Positions 19,413 to 28,202 of a stretch of 64,000 nt of DNA are shown piece by piece. Source of the stretch: Clostridium frigidicarnis (GTDB lineage: Bacteria; Bacillota; Clostridia; Clostridiales; Clostridiaceae); contig NZ_FOKI01000013.1 of the NCBI RefSeq assembly GCF_900111985.1, positions 45,849 to 109,848 on the forward strand, written 5' to 3'. Under the pieces are notes generated by a model that was not told where the DNA came from, ran no database searches, and was given only the letters and a program-made list of their open reading frames with translations. Every line of letters begins with the position of its first letter. Position 1 is the first letter of the stretch. Position numbers and translations under genes: made by a program.

Positions 19413-20204
19413 TTATAACTTAACAGCTTTAACAGAGGCAGACATAATATACTCTCCAACCTTTAAATTATGTCCCCATTTTTCTTCATATTCCTTTGAT
19501 ACTTTTTGAGTTTCAATGGTAATTTCATTAAACCCAGCATTTTTTAAATAAACTTTTAACTCTTCAACTGAAGATGCACCTGTAACTCATCCACAGTAAA
19601 GTTTTTCATCTTGCTTCATTTCATTTGTAAGTTCTTTCATAAGAACTATATCAGATATAGCAACTCTTCCACCTTTTTTTAATACCCTATAAGCTTCATC
19701 ATATACCCTTTGCTTATCTGGAGATAAATTGATAACACAATTAGATATAATTACATCTGCTACATTATCTGCTACAGGCAAATTTTCAATTTCTCCAAGC
19801 CTAAATTCCACATTTCTATAATGATGTTTTCTTGCCATACCTCTTGCCTTAGTAAGCATTTCAGGTGTCATATCAACTCCAATAATATGTCCATTATCTC
19901 CCACCTTCTTAGCTGCTAAAAAGCAATCAAAACCAGCACCACTTCCTAAATCTATAACTGTTTCATTTTTTTCTATATTTGCAATTAATTGAGGATTTCC
20001 ACATCCCAATCCTAAATTCGCCTCTTCTGGAGCATTTGTTAATTCTTCTTCTGAATATCCTATTTTACGCGATATATCTATTGATGACTTTTTTAGACTT
20101 ATGCCATTATCACAACATCCTGATTTCTTAATTTTTCCTATAGCAATATTTTTATAACTTTTACGCACGGTACTTCTAATATCTGTATCTTTTATATTAT
20201 TCAT
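19413..20204 (-). CDS. arsM: Arsenite S-adenosylmethyltransferase with in-frame TGA (candidate selenoprotein)
   Basis: Read through one TGA at 19587-19589, this frame encodes 263 residues, the expected ArsM length. It methylates As(III) using SAM. Seen: SAM motif VIDLGSGAGFDCF (83-95), and arsenic-type cysteines Cys30/31, Cys68 (GLGCGNP) and Cys156 (SNCVINL). Codon 206 is TGA in LYCG-U-VTGASS. This is the position of the third As-binding Cys in the ArsM/AS3MT family. Translation continues cleanly for 57 more codons to a TAA at 19413. Directly after the TGA, a 5-bp hairpin (UCUUC/GAAGA) has the loop AGUU, its G 19 nt past the TGA, fitting the bacterial SECIS rule. Selenocysteine is therefore likely; a nonsense mutation is the alternative. 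Second gene of arsR-arsM. Confidence 0.82.
19559..19589 (-). promoter_or_regulatory. Candidate bacterial SECIS element in arsM
   Basis: Minus-strand RNA from the TGA: stem UCUUC at +13 to +17 and GAAGA at +22 to +26, loop AGUU with G as second loop base at +19. The bacterial model asks for a short stem-loop with G among the first two loop bases about 16-37 nt after UGA. The stem is short, so this is suggestive, not proof. Confidence 0.6.
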
Positions 20205-20216
20205 ATATTTATCCTC

Positions 20217-20477
20217 CTAATCTAAGTTACCCGCTATTTCTATTATTTCTAATACTTTTTCATTTGTAATACTGTAATGAGTCCACATACCATCTTTTCT
20301 TCCAATTAATATTCCCGCTTCTCTTAATATTTTGAGATGCTGAGATAAATTTGATTGACTAAACTCAACATCCTGATTCAATTTACAAACGCACATCTCA
20401 CCCTTAGATAATTTTTTAATTATTTTTAATCTTATTGGATGAGCCAATGCTTTAAAAACCTTAACTTGTGTTTCCAT
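20217..20477 (-). CDS. arsR: ArsR-family arsenic-responsive repressor
   Basis: An 86-residue winged-helix protein. The metal-binding box MCVCKLN in helix 3 is the classical Cys-x-Cys As(III)/Sb(III) site of ArsR; the recognition helix is SQSNLSQHLKILREAGIL. It starts with ATG behind AAGGTGG and ends 12 bp before arsM. A 16-bp palindrome covers its promoter, so it should repress itself and arsM until arsenite binds. Confidence 0.92.
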   Translation of the reverse strand: METQVKVFKALAHPIRLKIIKKLSKGEMCVCKLNQDVEFSQSNLSQHLKILREAGILIGRKDGMWTHYSITNEKVLEIIEIAGNLD

Positions 20478-20498
20478 ATTTTATACCACCTTATTTAC

Positions 20499-20540
20499 CA
20501 AAACCATATAAGTAAATTCTAATATACTTATATGGTTTTG
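20499..20540. promoter_or_regulatory. ArsR operator (perfect 16-bp inverted repeat)
   Basis: CAAAACCATATAAGTA (20499-20514) and its exact complement (20525-20540), with a 10-bp spacer that contains most of the -10 box. It would block RNA polymerase when bound. Confidence 0.85.
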
Positions 20541-20544
20541 TCAA
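20516..20544 (-). promoter_or_regulatory. arsR-arsM promoter
   Basis: Minus strand: consensus -35 TTGACA (20539-20544), 17-bp spacer, -10 TAGAAT (20516-20521). Confidence 0.85.
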
Positions 20545-20670
20545 TTGTCATATAAATAATATTTTTTTAATAGTTTTTGTAACAACATTGAATTTTTACC
20601 TTTTAATTGAAATAGATAAGTTTTAGTTGTATACTTAAATCAAGATTATTTAACTGTGGGGGGTTATTAA

Positions 20671-21870
20671 ATGAATAATGATTGTCTAAAGAACAAAGGG
20701 TTTGCTACTAAAGCAATTCATGGAGGTCACCAAAAAAATCAATTTGGTGCTTTAACAACTCCAATATATCAAACATCTACATTTGTGTTTGATGATGCTG
20801 AACAAGGTGGAAATAGATTTGCTTGTAAAGAAGATGGATATATTTACTCTAGACTTGGCAATCCAACAAACACAGTTCTTGAAGAAAAAGTGGCTTTACT
20901 TGAAGGTGCAGAAGCTTGTATGTCAACTGCTTCTGGTATAGGCGCTATATCTTCTGCATTTTGGACTGCTTTAAAAGCTGGAGATCATGTTGTTGCATCT
21001 GATACTCTTTATGGATGTACCTTTGCTTACTTAAACCATGGATTAACTAGGTATGGTGTTGAGGTAACATTCTGTGATGTTACTAATCCTGAAAACGTTA
21101 AGAATGCTATGAAACCAAATACTAAAGTTGTTTATCTAGAAACACCTGCTAATCCATCTTTAAAAATAAATGACATATCTGCTATTGCAAAAATAGCTCA
21201 TAAAAACGAAGGTTGTTTATTATTTATAGACAATACCTTCTGTACACCTTATATTCAAAGACCTTTAGAACTTGGAGCTGATGTCATAATACATTCTGGT
21301 ACTAAATACTTAAATGGACATGGAGACGTTATAGCTGGCTTTGTTTGTGGTACTAAGGATTTTATAACAAATGTTAGATTATTTGGTGTTAAAGATATGA
21401 CTGGAGCATCTCTTAGTCCATTTGATGCCTTCTTAATCATAAGAGGTTTAAAAACTCTTCAAATAAGAATGGAAAAACACTGTGAGAATGCTATAAAAAT
21501 AGCTGAATTCTTAGAAACCCATCCTGCTGTAGAAAAAGTTTATTACCCAGGACTTAAAAGTTTTGAACAATATGAATTAGCTAAGAAGCAAATGTCTCTT
21601 CCTGGAGGAATTATAGCATTTGAATTAAAGGGTGGATTACAAGAAGGAATTACAGTTATGAATAATGTTAATCTTTGTGCATTAGCTGTTAGCCTTGGAG
21701 ATGCTGAAACACTTATAGAGCATCCTGCATCAATGACTCATTCTCCTTATAGCCCTGAGGAAAGAGATGCTGCTGGAATAAGTGATGGCCTAGTAAGACT
21801 TTCTATAGGATTAGAAAATCCTGAAGATATTATAGATGATTTAAATAATGCCCTTAACTTAGTAAGATAG
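20671..21870 (+). CDS. Methionine gamma-lyase (Cys/Met metabolism PLP enzyme)
   Basis: A 399-residue PLP enzyme that cleaves methionine to methanethiol, 2-oxobutyrate and ammonia. Seen: the N-terminal TKAIHGG and PIYQTSTF, the YSRLGNPTN segment, [14 protein letters not shown] with the Cys near position 115 that is characteristic of methionine gamma-lyases, the DNTF Asp, and SGTKYLNGH with the PLP lysine. The C-terminus [17 protein letters not shown] is shared by the whole family, so cystathionine gamma-lyase activity cannot be excluded. It is monocistronic, divergent from arsR, with a GGGGGG ribosome site. Confidence 0.88.
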   Translation: MNNDCLKNKGFATKAIHGGHQKNQFGALTTPIYQTSTFVFDDAEQGGNRFACKEDGYIYSRLGNPTNTVLEEKVALLEGAEACMSTASGIGAISSAFWTALKAGDHVVASDTLYGCTFAYLNHGLTRYGVEVTFCDVTNPENVKNAMKPNTKVVYLETPANPSLKINDISAIAKIAHKNEGCLLFIDNTFCTPYIQRPLELGADVIIHSGTKYLNGHGDVIAGFVCGTKDFITNVRLFGVKDMTGASLSPFDAFLIIRGLKTLQIRMEKHCENAIKIAEFLETHPAVEKVYYPGLKSFEQYELAKKQMSLPGGIIAFELKGGLQEGITVMNNVNLCALAVSLGDAETLIEHPASMTHSPYSPEERDAAGISDGLVRLSIGLENPEDIIDDLNNALNLVR

Positions 21871-22060
21871 TTCATCTAAACATGAAAATAGAATGATAAG
21901 TAGTACAAACAAGCATATTTCATCTATCATTCTAAAGCCAAAAGTAACGCATGTATCTAATGTTATTGGTATTAATGAAACAATTATTAAAAAATGTATA
22001 CAATATAATTATGGAAGTAAAAACTATTGGCATACTAATCAATCAATATAAGGTTTAAAC

Positions 22061-22103
22061 TTAGGTACATGAAAGAAAATAACAATTCAAAGACGCTATG
22101 TAT
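22061..22103 (+). repeat. Dispersed 43-bp element, copy A
   Basis: GGTACATGAAAGAAAAT followed by CAA-TCAAAGA and ATGTATAT. It matches 35797-35839 with about six differences. The ends can pair (TACAT with ATGTA), leaving an A-rich loop. Function unknown. Confidence 0.55.
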
Positions 22104-22157
22104 ATTTTGGGTCAAACAAGGATGTATAGCTCATAGCCAAATTTTAACTGTAAGTCT

Positions 22158-22208
22158 TTAAATAGAGGAGTATGCACTAGATATTACACATTCCTCTATT
22201 TAATTTTT
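22158..22208 (+). terminator. Intrinsic terminator downstream of methionine gamma-lyase
   Basis: 12-bp perfect stem (TTAAATAGAGGA at 22158-22169 with its complement at 22192-22203), 22-nt loop, then a T-run. Confidence 0.75.
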
Positions 22209-22277
22209 CTATGTTTTTTTATTTATTCAGTGTTTTTTAAATTTGTGCACAGGCTTACTATGTCTTTTGAATGAAAT

Positions 22278-22493
22278 TTATTTACACTCAAAATTAACTT
22301 TTAATCCCCATTCTACTAGTTCATAATTACCGGTAAATCCTTTGTAACCATTATTAAGGCACCATACTGACATACCAATAAACCAAGTAGTTCCTACAGC
22401 TAATAAGGCAGCCATAAACACTAATACCCATGCCTCATCCTCAGTTTTTTCGATTAAGTTACAATCAATTGTAGGACATACATAATTTTTCAT
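22278..22493 (-). CDS. Small membrane peptide, bacteriocin-like candidate, function unknown
   Basis: A 71-residue protein. It has a polar, acidic N-terminus with two Cys (CPTIDC, then EKTEDEAW), one strongly hydrophobic helix (about 23-45) and a polar C-terminus with NNGYKGFTGNYE. An excellent AAAGGAG site 8 nt before the ATG makes it a real gene. I do not recognise a family. The upstream region carries a 9-12-9 direct repeat of the kind bound by LytTR regulators that control bacteriocins, so a secreted or immunity-type peptide is possible. No export or modification genes are adjacent. Confidence 0.6.
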   Translation of the reverse strand: MKNYVCPTIDCNLIEKTEDEAWVLVFMAALLAVGTTWFIGMSVWCLNNGYKGFTGNYELVEWGLKVNFECK

Positions 22494-22745
22494 ATTTTTT
22501 ATTCTCCTTTCTATTTATATATATTAGGAGCCCATAGCTCCCTTTATTTTAAACTTTGAAGAGTATTTTCTTATAAATTCCCCCCAAAAATTTAAACAAA
22601 GTTATAAAGCCCATAATTTAACCAATATTAACTGTTTAAACCATCTTTCATATTTATTGTATGTTATAATTACTACTAAATCTCAAATATGTAGTAAACA
22701 CATGTTTTTAAATCTTAAACGCTTAAAAAGCTTATCTATTTTGTC

Positions 22746-22775
22746 ATTAACGCTGTATATTTTGTCATTAACGCT
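22746..22775 (-). promoter_or_regulatory. Paired 9-bp direct repeat, LytTR-type binding site
   Basis: On the minus strand AGCGTTAAT occurs twice with a 12-bp spacer (period 21, two helical turns); the identity extends to 16 bp (22739-22754 and 22760-22775). This spacing and sequence resemble the PlnC/ComE boxes (TACGTTAAT, 12-bp spacer). It lies about 250 bp upstream of the 71-residue peptide gene. A degenerate third copy (AGCGTTTAA) follows 31 bp later. Confidence 0.65.
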
Positions 22776-22807
22776 ATTTATAAATCTTTCAATTAATTAT
22801 GATAACA

Positions 22808-22847
22808 AAAAATAGATGTTATATTTTTATGTATAACATCTATTTTT
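22808..22847. terminator. Bidirectional terminator of the LuxE/LuxC-type operon
   Basis: 16-bp perfect stem (22808-22823 with 22832-22847), 8-nt loop, A-run and T-run on the flanks. Confidence 0.9.
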
Positions 22848-22909
22848 CTTACTAAAATTTATTATTAAGAACAATTCATTATTTACCTTATTCTTATATT
22901 ATCTGCAAA

Positions 22910-25534
22910 CTAAATTCTATTATCAACTATTCTTTTTAATTTTCCTGTTCTACCAACTCTTTTAATAGTATTAGGCTCTATAACCTCTATATCTATTTTT
23001 TCTAGAAGATTTAGCTTCTTATCCTCACATATACACTTACATCTATCCATTAAACTAGACAATATTTTACCCTTTAATTTTACAGCATCTATATGGGAAT
23101 AATCTTCCTTTTCCACTCTAAATGTAATAGCTCTATTTTCATTTAAGTTATCAACTTTTATTTGAAAGTTAGAGGATGCGCCCTTGACATATTTTAAAGA
23201 CTCATATACCTCTGATAAATGTAAGTCACTAACATTAAACCTTATTACATCATCACTTCTCCCTAATAACTTAAACTTTTTAGAGGTTCTTCCACAGGCA
23301 CATTTATTTTCTAATACTTCAATCTTATCTCCCAATTTATACTTTATTATTGGATTTAAATTTCTTTCCAATGCAGTAACCAATGCTTCTCCATCTTCAC
23401 TACACTCTAAATAGGCCCATTCATCACAAACATGGAATTCTTTATCTTTACAATATGGACACTGAAATCCTATAGGTCCTATTTCCACCGCTGCATATCC
23501 TAGTGATGCTATTATCTCTGCTTTAAAAGTCTTCTTTATATATTCTCTTGCCTTATCTGAAAGATGCTCTCCACCATAATATATTTTTTCAAATTTTATA
23601 TTCTCTTTAATTTTATTAACTTCCTGTGCCAATAAAATTAAATTACCTGGTAAACCCATTATTACATTTGGCTTAAATATTTTTAAATATTCTATTGTCT
23701 CTTTCTCTGGCTGATTGGCTGTAAGAGATAAGATTCTACACCCTGTTTCTTCTAACCCATCATTTACTGCTGAAAAAGCCGTCCAAAGTGCTCCAGATTT
23801 CATATAATTTGCAACTACATCATTTTCATTTATTCCTAATGCCTTAAATCCACTTCCAAAAACCTTTTTTGATTTTTTAAATTCCTCATTAGAATAAGCT
23901 ACATATTTCATTTTCCCAGTAGTTCCACCTGCTGAAAATATATATGCATTAGAAAGCTTGTCCGTTACCATGCTATTTCCTGAATCAATACCATTTTCGT
24001 ATATATGATCCTTAGTTAATACAGGTAATTTTTTAAACTCCTCTAATGTATTTATAGGCAATTTTATATCCTTATATATTTCCTTATAAAATGGGCTTTC
24101 TAAAGACTTATATATAAGGTTATTTAACTTCCATAAAATCATTTTATCTTTGTCTTCTTCATTTAAATACTCTATTCCCAATTTACTAGAATCTAAATCT
24201 TCAATATTTATAAATCTTACAAGTAAATATGGCAAGTATAATCCATCATGTGGTTTTTCAGCATCTCCAGCTGTAGACATAGTTCCTGGTTTACAAAATC
24301 TTTTAACTCCTGTTTTAACTAAATCATCAATAACAGATTGAATACCTTTAAAAGCAATGGCTGCCGTTGACATATAATATGAAAGTTCTCTTAAGTTGCT
24401 TTTTTCTAATTCTTTATATGATCTTATTTTATTTACATATATAGTTCTGTTTAAAGGTGATGTTTTTAAATTATTACTACTAGAAACTATTATAGTATGA
24501 CTCCCATTTTTGCCCTCTAGAACCTTGCCATCACCTTTAAATTCTACCCATTTTCCAAGTTCTCTTTCTTTTCTAATTTCAACTGAAGAATTTATATCCA
24601 AATTGTTTTGAGGAAATTCAATTGCCTTTTCTTCTAATGCTTCAAATAAAAACTTTATAAACTTATCTGTATTTTCATCTTCTTCAATAAATATATTTTG
24701 ACAGCTTGTGCATGCTCTTTGTTCCCAAAATACTATATCTGTTGAAAAACCTTTTGCTGCTTCCCTTAATTCATTAATATTTAAATTCTTAGAGACTACA
24801 CCAAAGCTTATCTTAGGACCAAATGCATATAATTCACTTCTATAAGATAAACCATCCTTATAACTTATAACTGCATCCTCACCACCAAATAATAGTATTC
24901 CATCAAAATTTTCTTTTACTATGTTGTCTATAGTCTTATTATGATGATTCCAATATGTTATGGATATATAATCAGTTATAATATTATCTTCATCAGCTTC
25001 TTTTAAGGCTTCATAAAATATTACTGGAAATATTAAATCATCACTGGATACTTTAAGCACATTAATGTTTTTAGTAATCAATCCCAAAACCAAAGAATCT
25101 ATTGATCCTAAAAATATATTTCCAGCACAAACATGTAGTACACTTCCAAGTGGAACAACTTTTTTTGTATAATCTTCTTTAACAAAATTATCTAAAACCT
25201 TATAATCTCCTAGTGGTTTTAGTCTTTCTTTTAAAGTTTTAACACTGAGTATATCTGGTAACATATCAAGTGCAGTTTCTACCATTTCATAACTATAATT
25301 TAATGCTTTAGGTAGTTCATCCATAATTCTCTTGAAATATATTCCTTGTCTATCACAAATTTTAATAGCAGTTTCTTGAAGAATATAAAATATCCTATCT
25401 ATAGGTGTATTTTCAAATTCCCTAGACTTTTCTTCTAAAACTTTTCTATTAAAATATTTTCTTGCTAATTCCTCATTTAATTCTTTTCCTATATTAAATT
25501 TTTCACCAAATAAATAATGAGTAAAAGTCTCCAT
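22910..25534 (-). CDS. Fusion of LuxC-type acyl reductase and CapK/PaaK-type adenylating enzyme
   Basis: An 874-residue two-domain protein. Residues 1-430 match LuxC, which reduces an enzyme-bound fatty acyl group to aldehyde with NADPH: VPLGSVLHVCAGN, ILLFGGEDA, and the acyl-accepting cysteine region WEQRACTSCQN (Cys275). Residues 460-874 are a coenzyme-A-ligase-like AMP-binding module of the CapK/PaaK type: SAGGTTGK at 534-541, SLGYAAVE, and Cys clusters CPYC...C and CACGR that look zinc-binding. LuxC is normally about 480 residues without this module. It is the last gene of an operon with LuxE-like and GNAT genes. It probably makes fatty aldehydes for an unknown product; luciferase genes are absent. 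Confidence 0.8.
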   Translation of the reverse strand: METFTHYLFGEKFNIGKELNEELARKYFNRKVLEEKSREFENTPIDRIFYILQETAIKICDRQGIYFKRIMDELPKALNYSYEMVETALDMLPDILSVKTLKERLKPLGDYKVLDNFVKEDYTKKVVPLGSVLHVCAGNIFLGSIDSLVLGLITKNINVLKVSSDDLIFPVIFYEALKEADEDNIITDYISITYWNHHNKTIDNIVKENFDGILLFGGEDAVISYKDGLSYRSELYAFGPKISFGVVSKNLNINELREAAKGFSTDIVFWEQRACTSCQNIFIEEDENTDKFIKFLFEALEEKAIEFPQNNLDINSSVEIRKERELGKWVEFKGDGKVLEGKNGSHTIIVSSSNNLKTSPLNRTIYVNKIRSYKELEKSNLRELSYYMSTAAIAFKGIQSVIDDLVKTGVKRFCKPGTMSTAGDAEKPHDGLYLPYLLVRFINIEDLDSSKLGIEYLNEEDKDKMILWKLNNLIYKSLESPFYKEIYKDIKLPINTLEEFKKLPVLTKDHIYENGIDSGNSMVTDKLSNAYIFSAGGTTGKMKYVAYSNEEFKKSKKVFGSGFKALGINENDVVANYMKSGALWTAFSAVNDGLEETGCRILSLTANQPEKETIEYLKIFKPNVIMGLPGNLILLAQEVNKIKENIKFEKIYYGGEHLSDKAREYIKKTFKAEIIASLGYAAVEIGPIGFQCPYCKDKEFHVCDEWAYLECSEDGEALVTALERNLNPIIKYKLGDKIEVLENKCACGRTSKKFKLLGRSDDVIRFNVSDLHLSEVYESLKYVKGASSNFQIKVDNLNENRAITFRVEKEDYSHIDAVKLKGKILSSLMDRCKCICEDKKLNLLEKIDIEVIEPNTIKRVGRTGKLKRIVDNRI

Positions 25535-25563
25535 ATTTCTTTGCCCCTTTTCTATAACTAATT

Positions 25564-26688
25564 TTAACTACTTTTGTTTAATACATCCTGAGCGTTAATT
25601 GCACAGCCTTTATGTTTTTTTATTCCACCTCTTCTTATGGATTTTATAAAGTCTCCTTTTAGTCCACAAGTGCAATCTTTATCTATAACAACTAAATCTG
25701 TAGATAAAATTGATAAATTAGGTTGTGCCACATTGTAGGGTGTTAAAAGTTGTAATAAACCTTCTTGCCCATAATCAACTTTCTCTAGTGTAATAGGATT
25801 TCTAGCAATAATTTCACTAAAGATAGGTACATGTAGATGTCCTTCTTTGCATGAACAATATGGAATTCCATGCTCTGCCATTCCATATGTATCTCTTATA
25901 TTCTCTCTTCTAATTCCTATACAATCTTCCATGTAATCTATAAATTCTTTTAACCCCATAGCCTTTCCTAAGTGATTTTTCCATCCTCCTCCTGCTATTA
26001 CAAAAGATTCAGGATAAATTTTTATTTTTCCATATAACCTTTTTATATCTTCCATCATTTTATACATAAATGCTGGAAAACCTAATAATCTTACTGGTGC
26101 TTCTCTACTAAGTTCTACAAATACCCTAGCCCATTTTTCACTGTCAAAAACAAATTCTTTTTTATCTTCATCCCATTCAATCATCCAGTTAACTGATTTA
26201 CTTGGAGCAAGTTTTAGAATTTGATTATCACTCCAACTTGTTCCCACATTATTTGCCTTTGATATATCATAAGAGAAAAGAAAATAATGTACTGGTATAT
26301 CACTTGTGAATCCTATTTCTTTAAAAATATTATAAGATAGTGTTTCAAGTCTTTCTAAAGATTCTTTATCAAAAAAAGATTGAGTTTTTTGTCCATTTGT
26401 TCCTGAACTAGTAAACACAGCTGCTAAATCTTTTTTCTCAAAATTACAAAACTCACTGATTTTCATAGTTCCAACAAATAGTGTAGGTATGTTTTCAACT
26501 TCATCTAAAATATTCAACTTATCTATATTGAAATTGTTTCTATTAGCTAAATACTTAATGTAATTTTGATTGTTATATTGGAATTTATAATTTTCAATCA
26601 TTGCTTTTTTAAATAAAGTTTTATTTTCTTCTGAAAAATCAAAAGCTTTTTCAACTTCACACAACTTTTTTATGCTTTTAAAATTCAT
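25564..26688 (-). CDS. LuxE-type acyl-protein synthetase
   Basis: A protein of about 374 residues of the LuxE family, which activates a fatty acid with ATP and passes the acyl group to its own Cys and then to LuxC. Seen: the AMP-binding loop FTSSGTNGQKTQ, WMIEWDEDK, DTYGMAEHGIPYCSC with cysteines, and CTCGLKGDFI near the end. The frame is open to 26724, but the ATG at 26688 overlaps the stop of the upstream GNAT gene by a few bases and starts the conserved region, so I prefer it. The next gene, the LuxC fusion, starts 29 bp on. Confidence 0.82.
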   Translation of the reverse strand: MNFKSIKKLCEVEKAFDFSEENKTLFKKAMIENYKFQYNNQNYIKYLANRNNFNIDKLNILDEVENIPTLFVGTMKISEFCNFEKKDLAAVFTSSGTNGQKTQSFFDKESLERLETLSYNIFKEIGFTSDIPVHYFLFSYDISKANNVGTSWSDNQILKLAPSKSVNWMIEWDEDKKEFVFDSEKWARVFVELSREAPVRLLGFPAFMYKMMEDIKRLYGKIKIYPESFVIAGGGWKNHLGKAMGLKEFIDYMEDCIGIRRENIRDTYGMAEHGIPYCSCKEGHLHVPIFSEIIARNPITLEKVDYGQEGLLQLLTPYNVAQPNLSILSTDLVVIDKDCTCGLKGDFIKSIRRGGIKKHKGCAINAQDVLNKSS

Positions 26689-27757
26689 TAGCCTCTTTCC
26701 TTTCACTCTCTTCATAAAATTCATTTTTTATATATTTAAGTAGATTTTTTCCTTGAGGTGATGATAATTTTACACAATTAAAATCTACATTTTCTACCAC
26801 ATACTGTAGTATAATTAAATCCTCATCTAAATATCTAGGCTCTACCCCACAAAAGATAAATCCATTATCCTCAAATTTTTCACATATATAAACTGTTGAC
26901 ATATTATTAAGTCCCATAGTTAGTAATATTGACTTTGTTCCATTTTTTATTAATTCTTTTAATTTACTTGTTACTACTTTACAAATATCAACACCAACCT
27001 GAATTATACCTATTGTTGCACTTCCTCCTTGAGTATGTTCTACATGAATTACAGATTTCAAACTGTAAATCTTACTTTTTTCATAATTGTCATTAAAGGT
27101 TACTTGAACTCCTAAACTGTTATAAATTTCTTCAATAATTTCTCTATGCTTTTTTCCCAAGAAAAATTGTTTTTCTTTAGGTTCTTTAGAATATATAAAA
27201 CATTTAACTAATGTTTCTCTATCATTTTTTTCTTCATTTAAAGTTTTAAAATTTAATGGTTCAACCTTACTTAACATAATTGCACATTCATTTAAGCCTA
27301 ACTTCTTAGCACCTTTTTGAGAATATGTATGAGTACAAACTGCTTCAACATAGGCAACATTAAATCCATGAGTTTTGCATTTATTTAAAGCTCTATTTGA
27401 TAAATCATTAAGTATACCCTGTCCTCTAAATTTAGGGTTTACAAAAGCTGTACATATCTCACATATATCCTGTGAATTTTTATCAGTATTAAGAGCTACA
27501 TGCCCTACTATCTTTCCTTTATTTTTTGCTATGAAAGATATAATTCTTTTTTCTTTGTTAAATAATTTTATTTTTTCTGTATCATAAATATAAGTATATG
27601 GGTAAGACTTTCCATATACCTCATAAGCACATTGTGAAATTCCTTTAAAGTCTTTATATTTTTTTGCTGTCCTTATTGTGTATATCTTATTATTATTAAG
27701 ACTCTTTCTTACAATAATTACTATAAATAAAGTTATAAATAAAATCTTAAGTGTCAT
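26678..27757 (-). CDS. Membrane-anchored GNAT-domain protein of the lux-type operon
   Basis: A 359-residue protein. It begins with a hydrophobic segment (residues 3-16) followed by basic residues, so the N-terminus may sit in the membrane. A GNAT acetyltransferase fold follows (VGHVALN, then FVNPKFRGQGILNDLSNRA, the acetyl-CoA loop). The C-terminal half may be a second degenerate GNAT-like domain. First gene of the operon, with a perfect AAGGAGG site. Probable role: transferring an acyl group onto the product of the acyl-reductase pair; inference only. Confidence 0.7.
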   Translation of the reverse strand: MTLKILFITLFIVIIVRKSLNNNKIYTIRTAKKYKDFKGISQCAYEVYGKSYPYTYIYDTEKIKLFNKEKRIISFIAKNKGKIVGHVALNTDKNSQDICEICTAFVNPKFRGQGILNDLSNRALNKCKTHGFNVAYVEAVCTHTYSQKGAKKLGLNECAIMLSKVEPLNFKTLNEEKNDRETLVKCFIYSKEPKEKQFFLGKKHREIIEEIYNSLGVQVTFNDNYEKSKIYSLKSVIHVEHTQGGSATIGIIQVGVDICKVVTSKLKELIKNGTKSILLTMGLNNMSTVYICEKFEDNGFIFCGVEPRYLDEDLIILQYVVENVDFNCVKLSSPQGKNLLKYIKNEFYEESERKEANEF

Positions 27758-28126
27758 ATTTACCTCCTTAAAATGTCTTTTATATAAATTTTACTTATGC
27801 TGAATTTTTTCTAAAAGCTTAAAATTTAAGCTTCTAGACACCTATACTTAATAAAATCAATCACCCTACTGACCTATTATAGGAAAAAGTAAAATTAAGT
27901 TCAATTTTACTTTTATATCAATAATGTAATTTAAACTACATTTAAATGTTATTGATTCAATTTTAATATGGTGATTTTAATATATTTTTTATTTCTTTTG
28001 TAATATTTTAGAAATTTATGAAAATCACCATATTTGTTAAATGATGTATGATTGACATAAATGCTTAAAACTGCATATAATATTTCATTGCTTAATTATA
28101 AATGTATTATATAAATCAAAATAAAA
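27758..28126. promoter_or_regulatory. Long leader/promoter region of the lux-type operon with nested palindromes
   Basis: About 370 bp without a gene. It holds a 13-bp palindrome (27811-27837), a 12-bp hairpin AAAAGTAAAATT (27886-27914), an 18/20 palindrome near 27924-27943, and a 14-bp perfect inverted repeat with a 42-bp loop (27965-27978 with 28021-28034). None is followed by a T-run on the minus strand, so they look like operator or leader structures rather than terminators. Confidence 0.5.
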
Positions 28127-28174
28127 AAAGTGTATTAAACTACTTCCACCTAAATGGAATGTTTAATACACTTT
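28127..28174. terminator. Terminator of the rnf operon
   Basis: 14-bp stem (28127-28140 with 28161-28174) with a small inner stem in the loop. A T-run follows on the minus strand. Confidence 0.88.
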
Positions 28175-28202
28175 CAATCTTAATTAACTTATCCTAATAT
28201 TA

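Larger units (their letters stand above)
21871..22277. other. Intergenic region with dispersed repeat and terminator
   Basis: About 400 bp holding a repeat copy (22061-22103) and a terminator for the lyase. No credible gene was found. Confidence 0.5.

Noticed and set aside
19587..20204. arsM as a 205-residue truncated protein ending at TGA
   Set aside because: The frame continues with conserved ArsM sequence for 57 codons and the TGA replaces a functional Cys, so I treat the whole as one gene while noting nonsense mutation as an alternative.
22910..27757. A bioluminescence operon
   Set aside because: Only LuxC/LuxE-type genes are present. No luxA, luxB or luxD is found, and the LuxC is fused to an extra domain.
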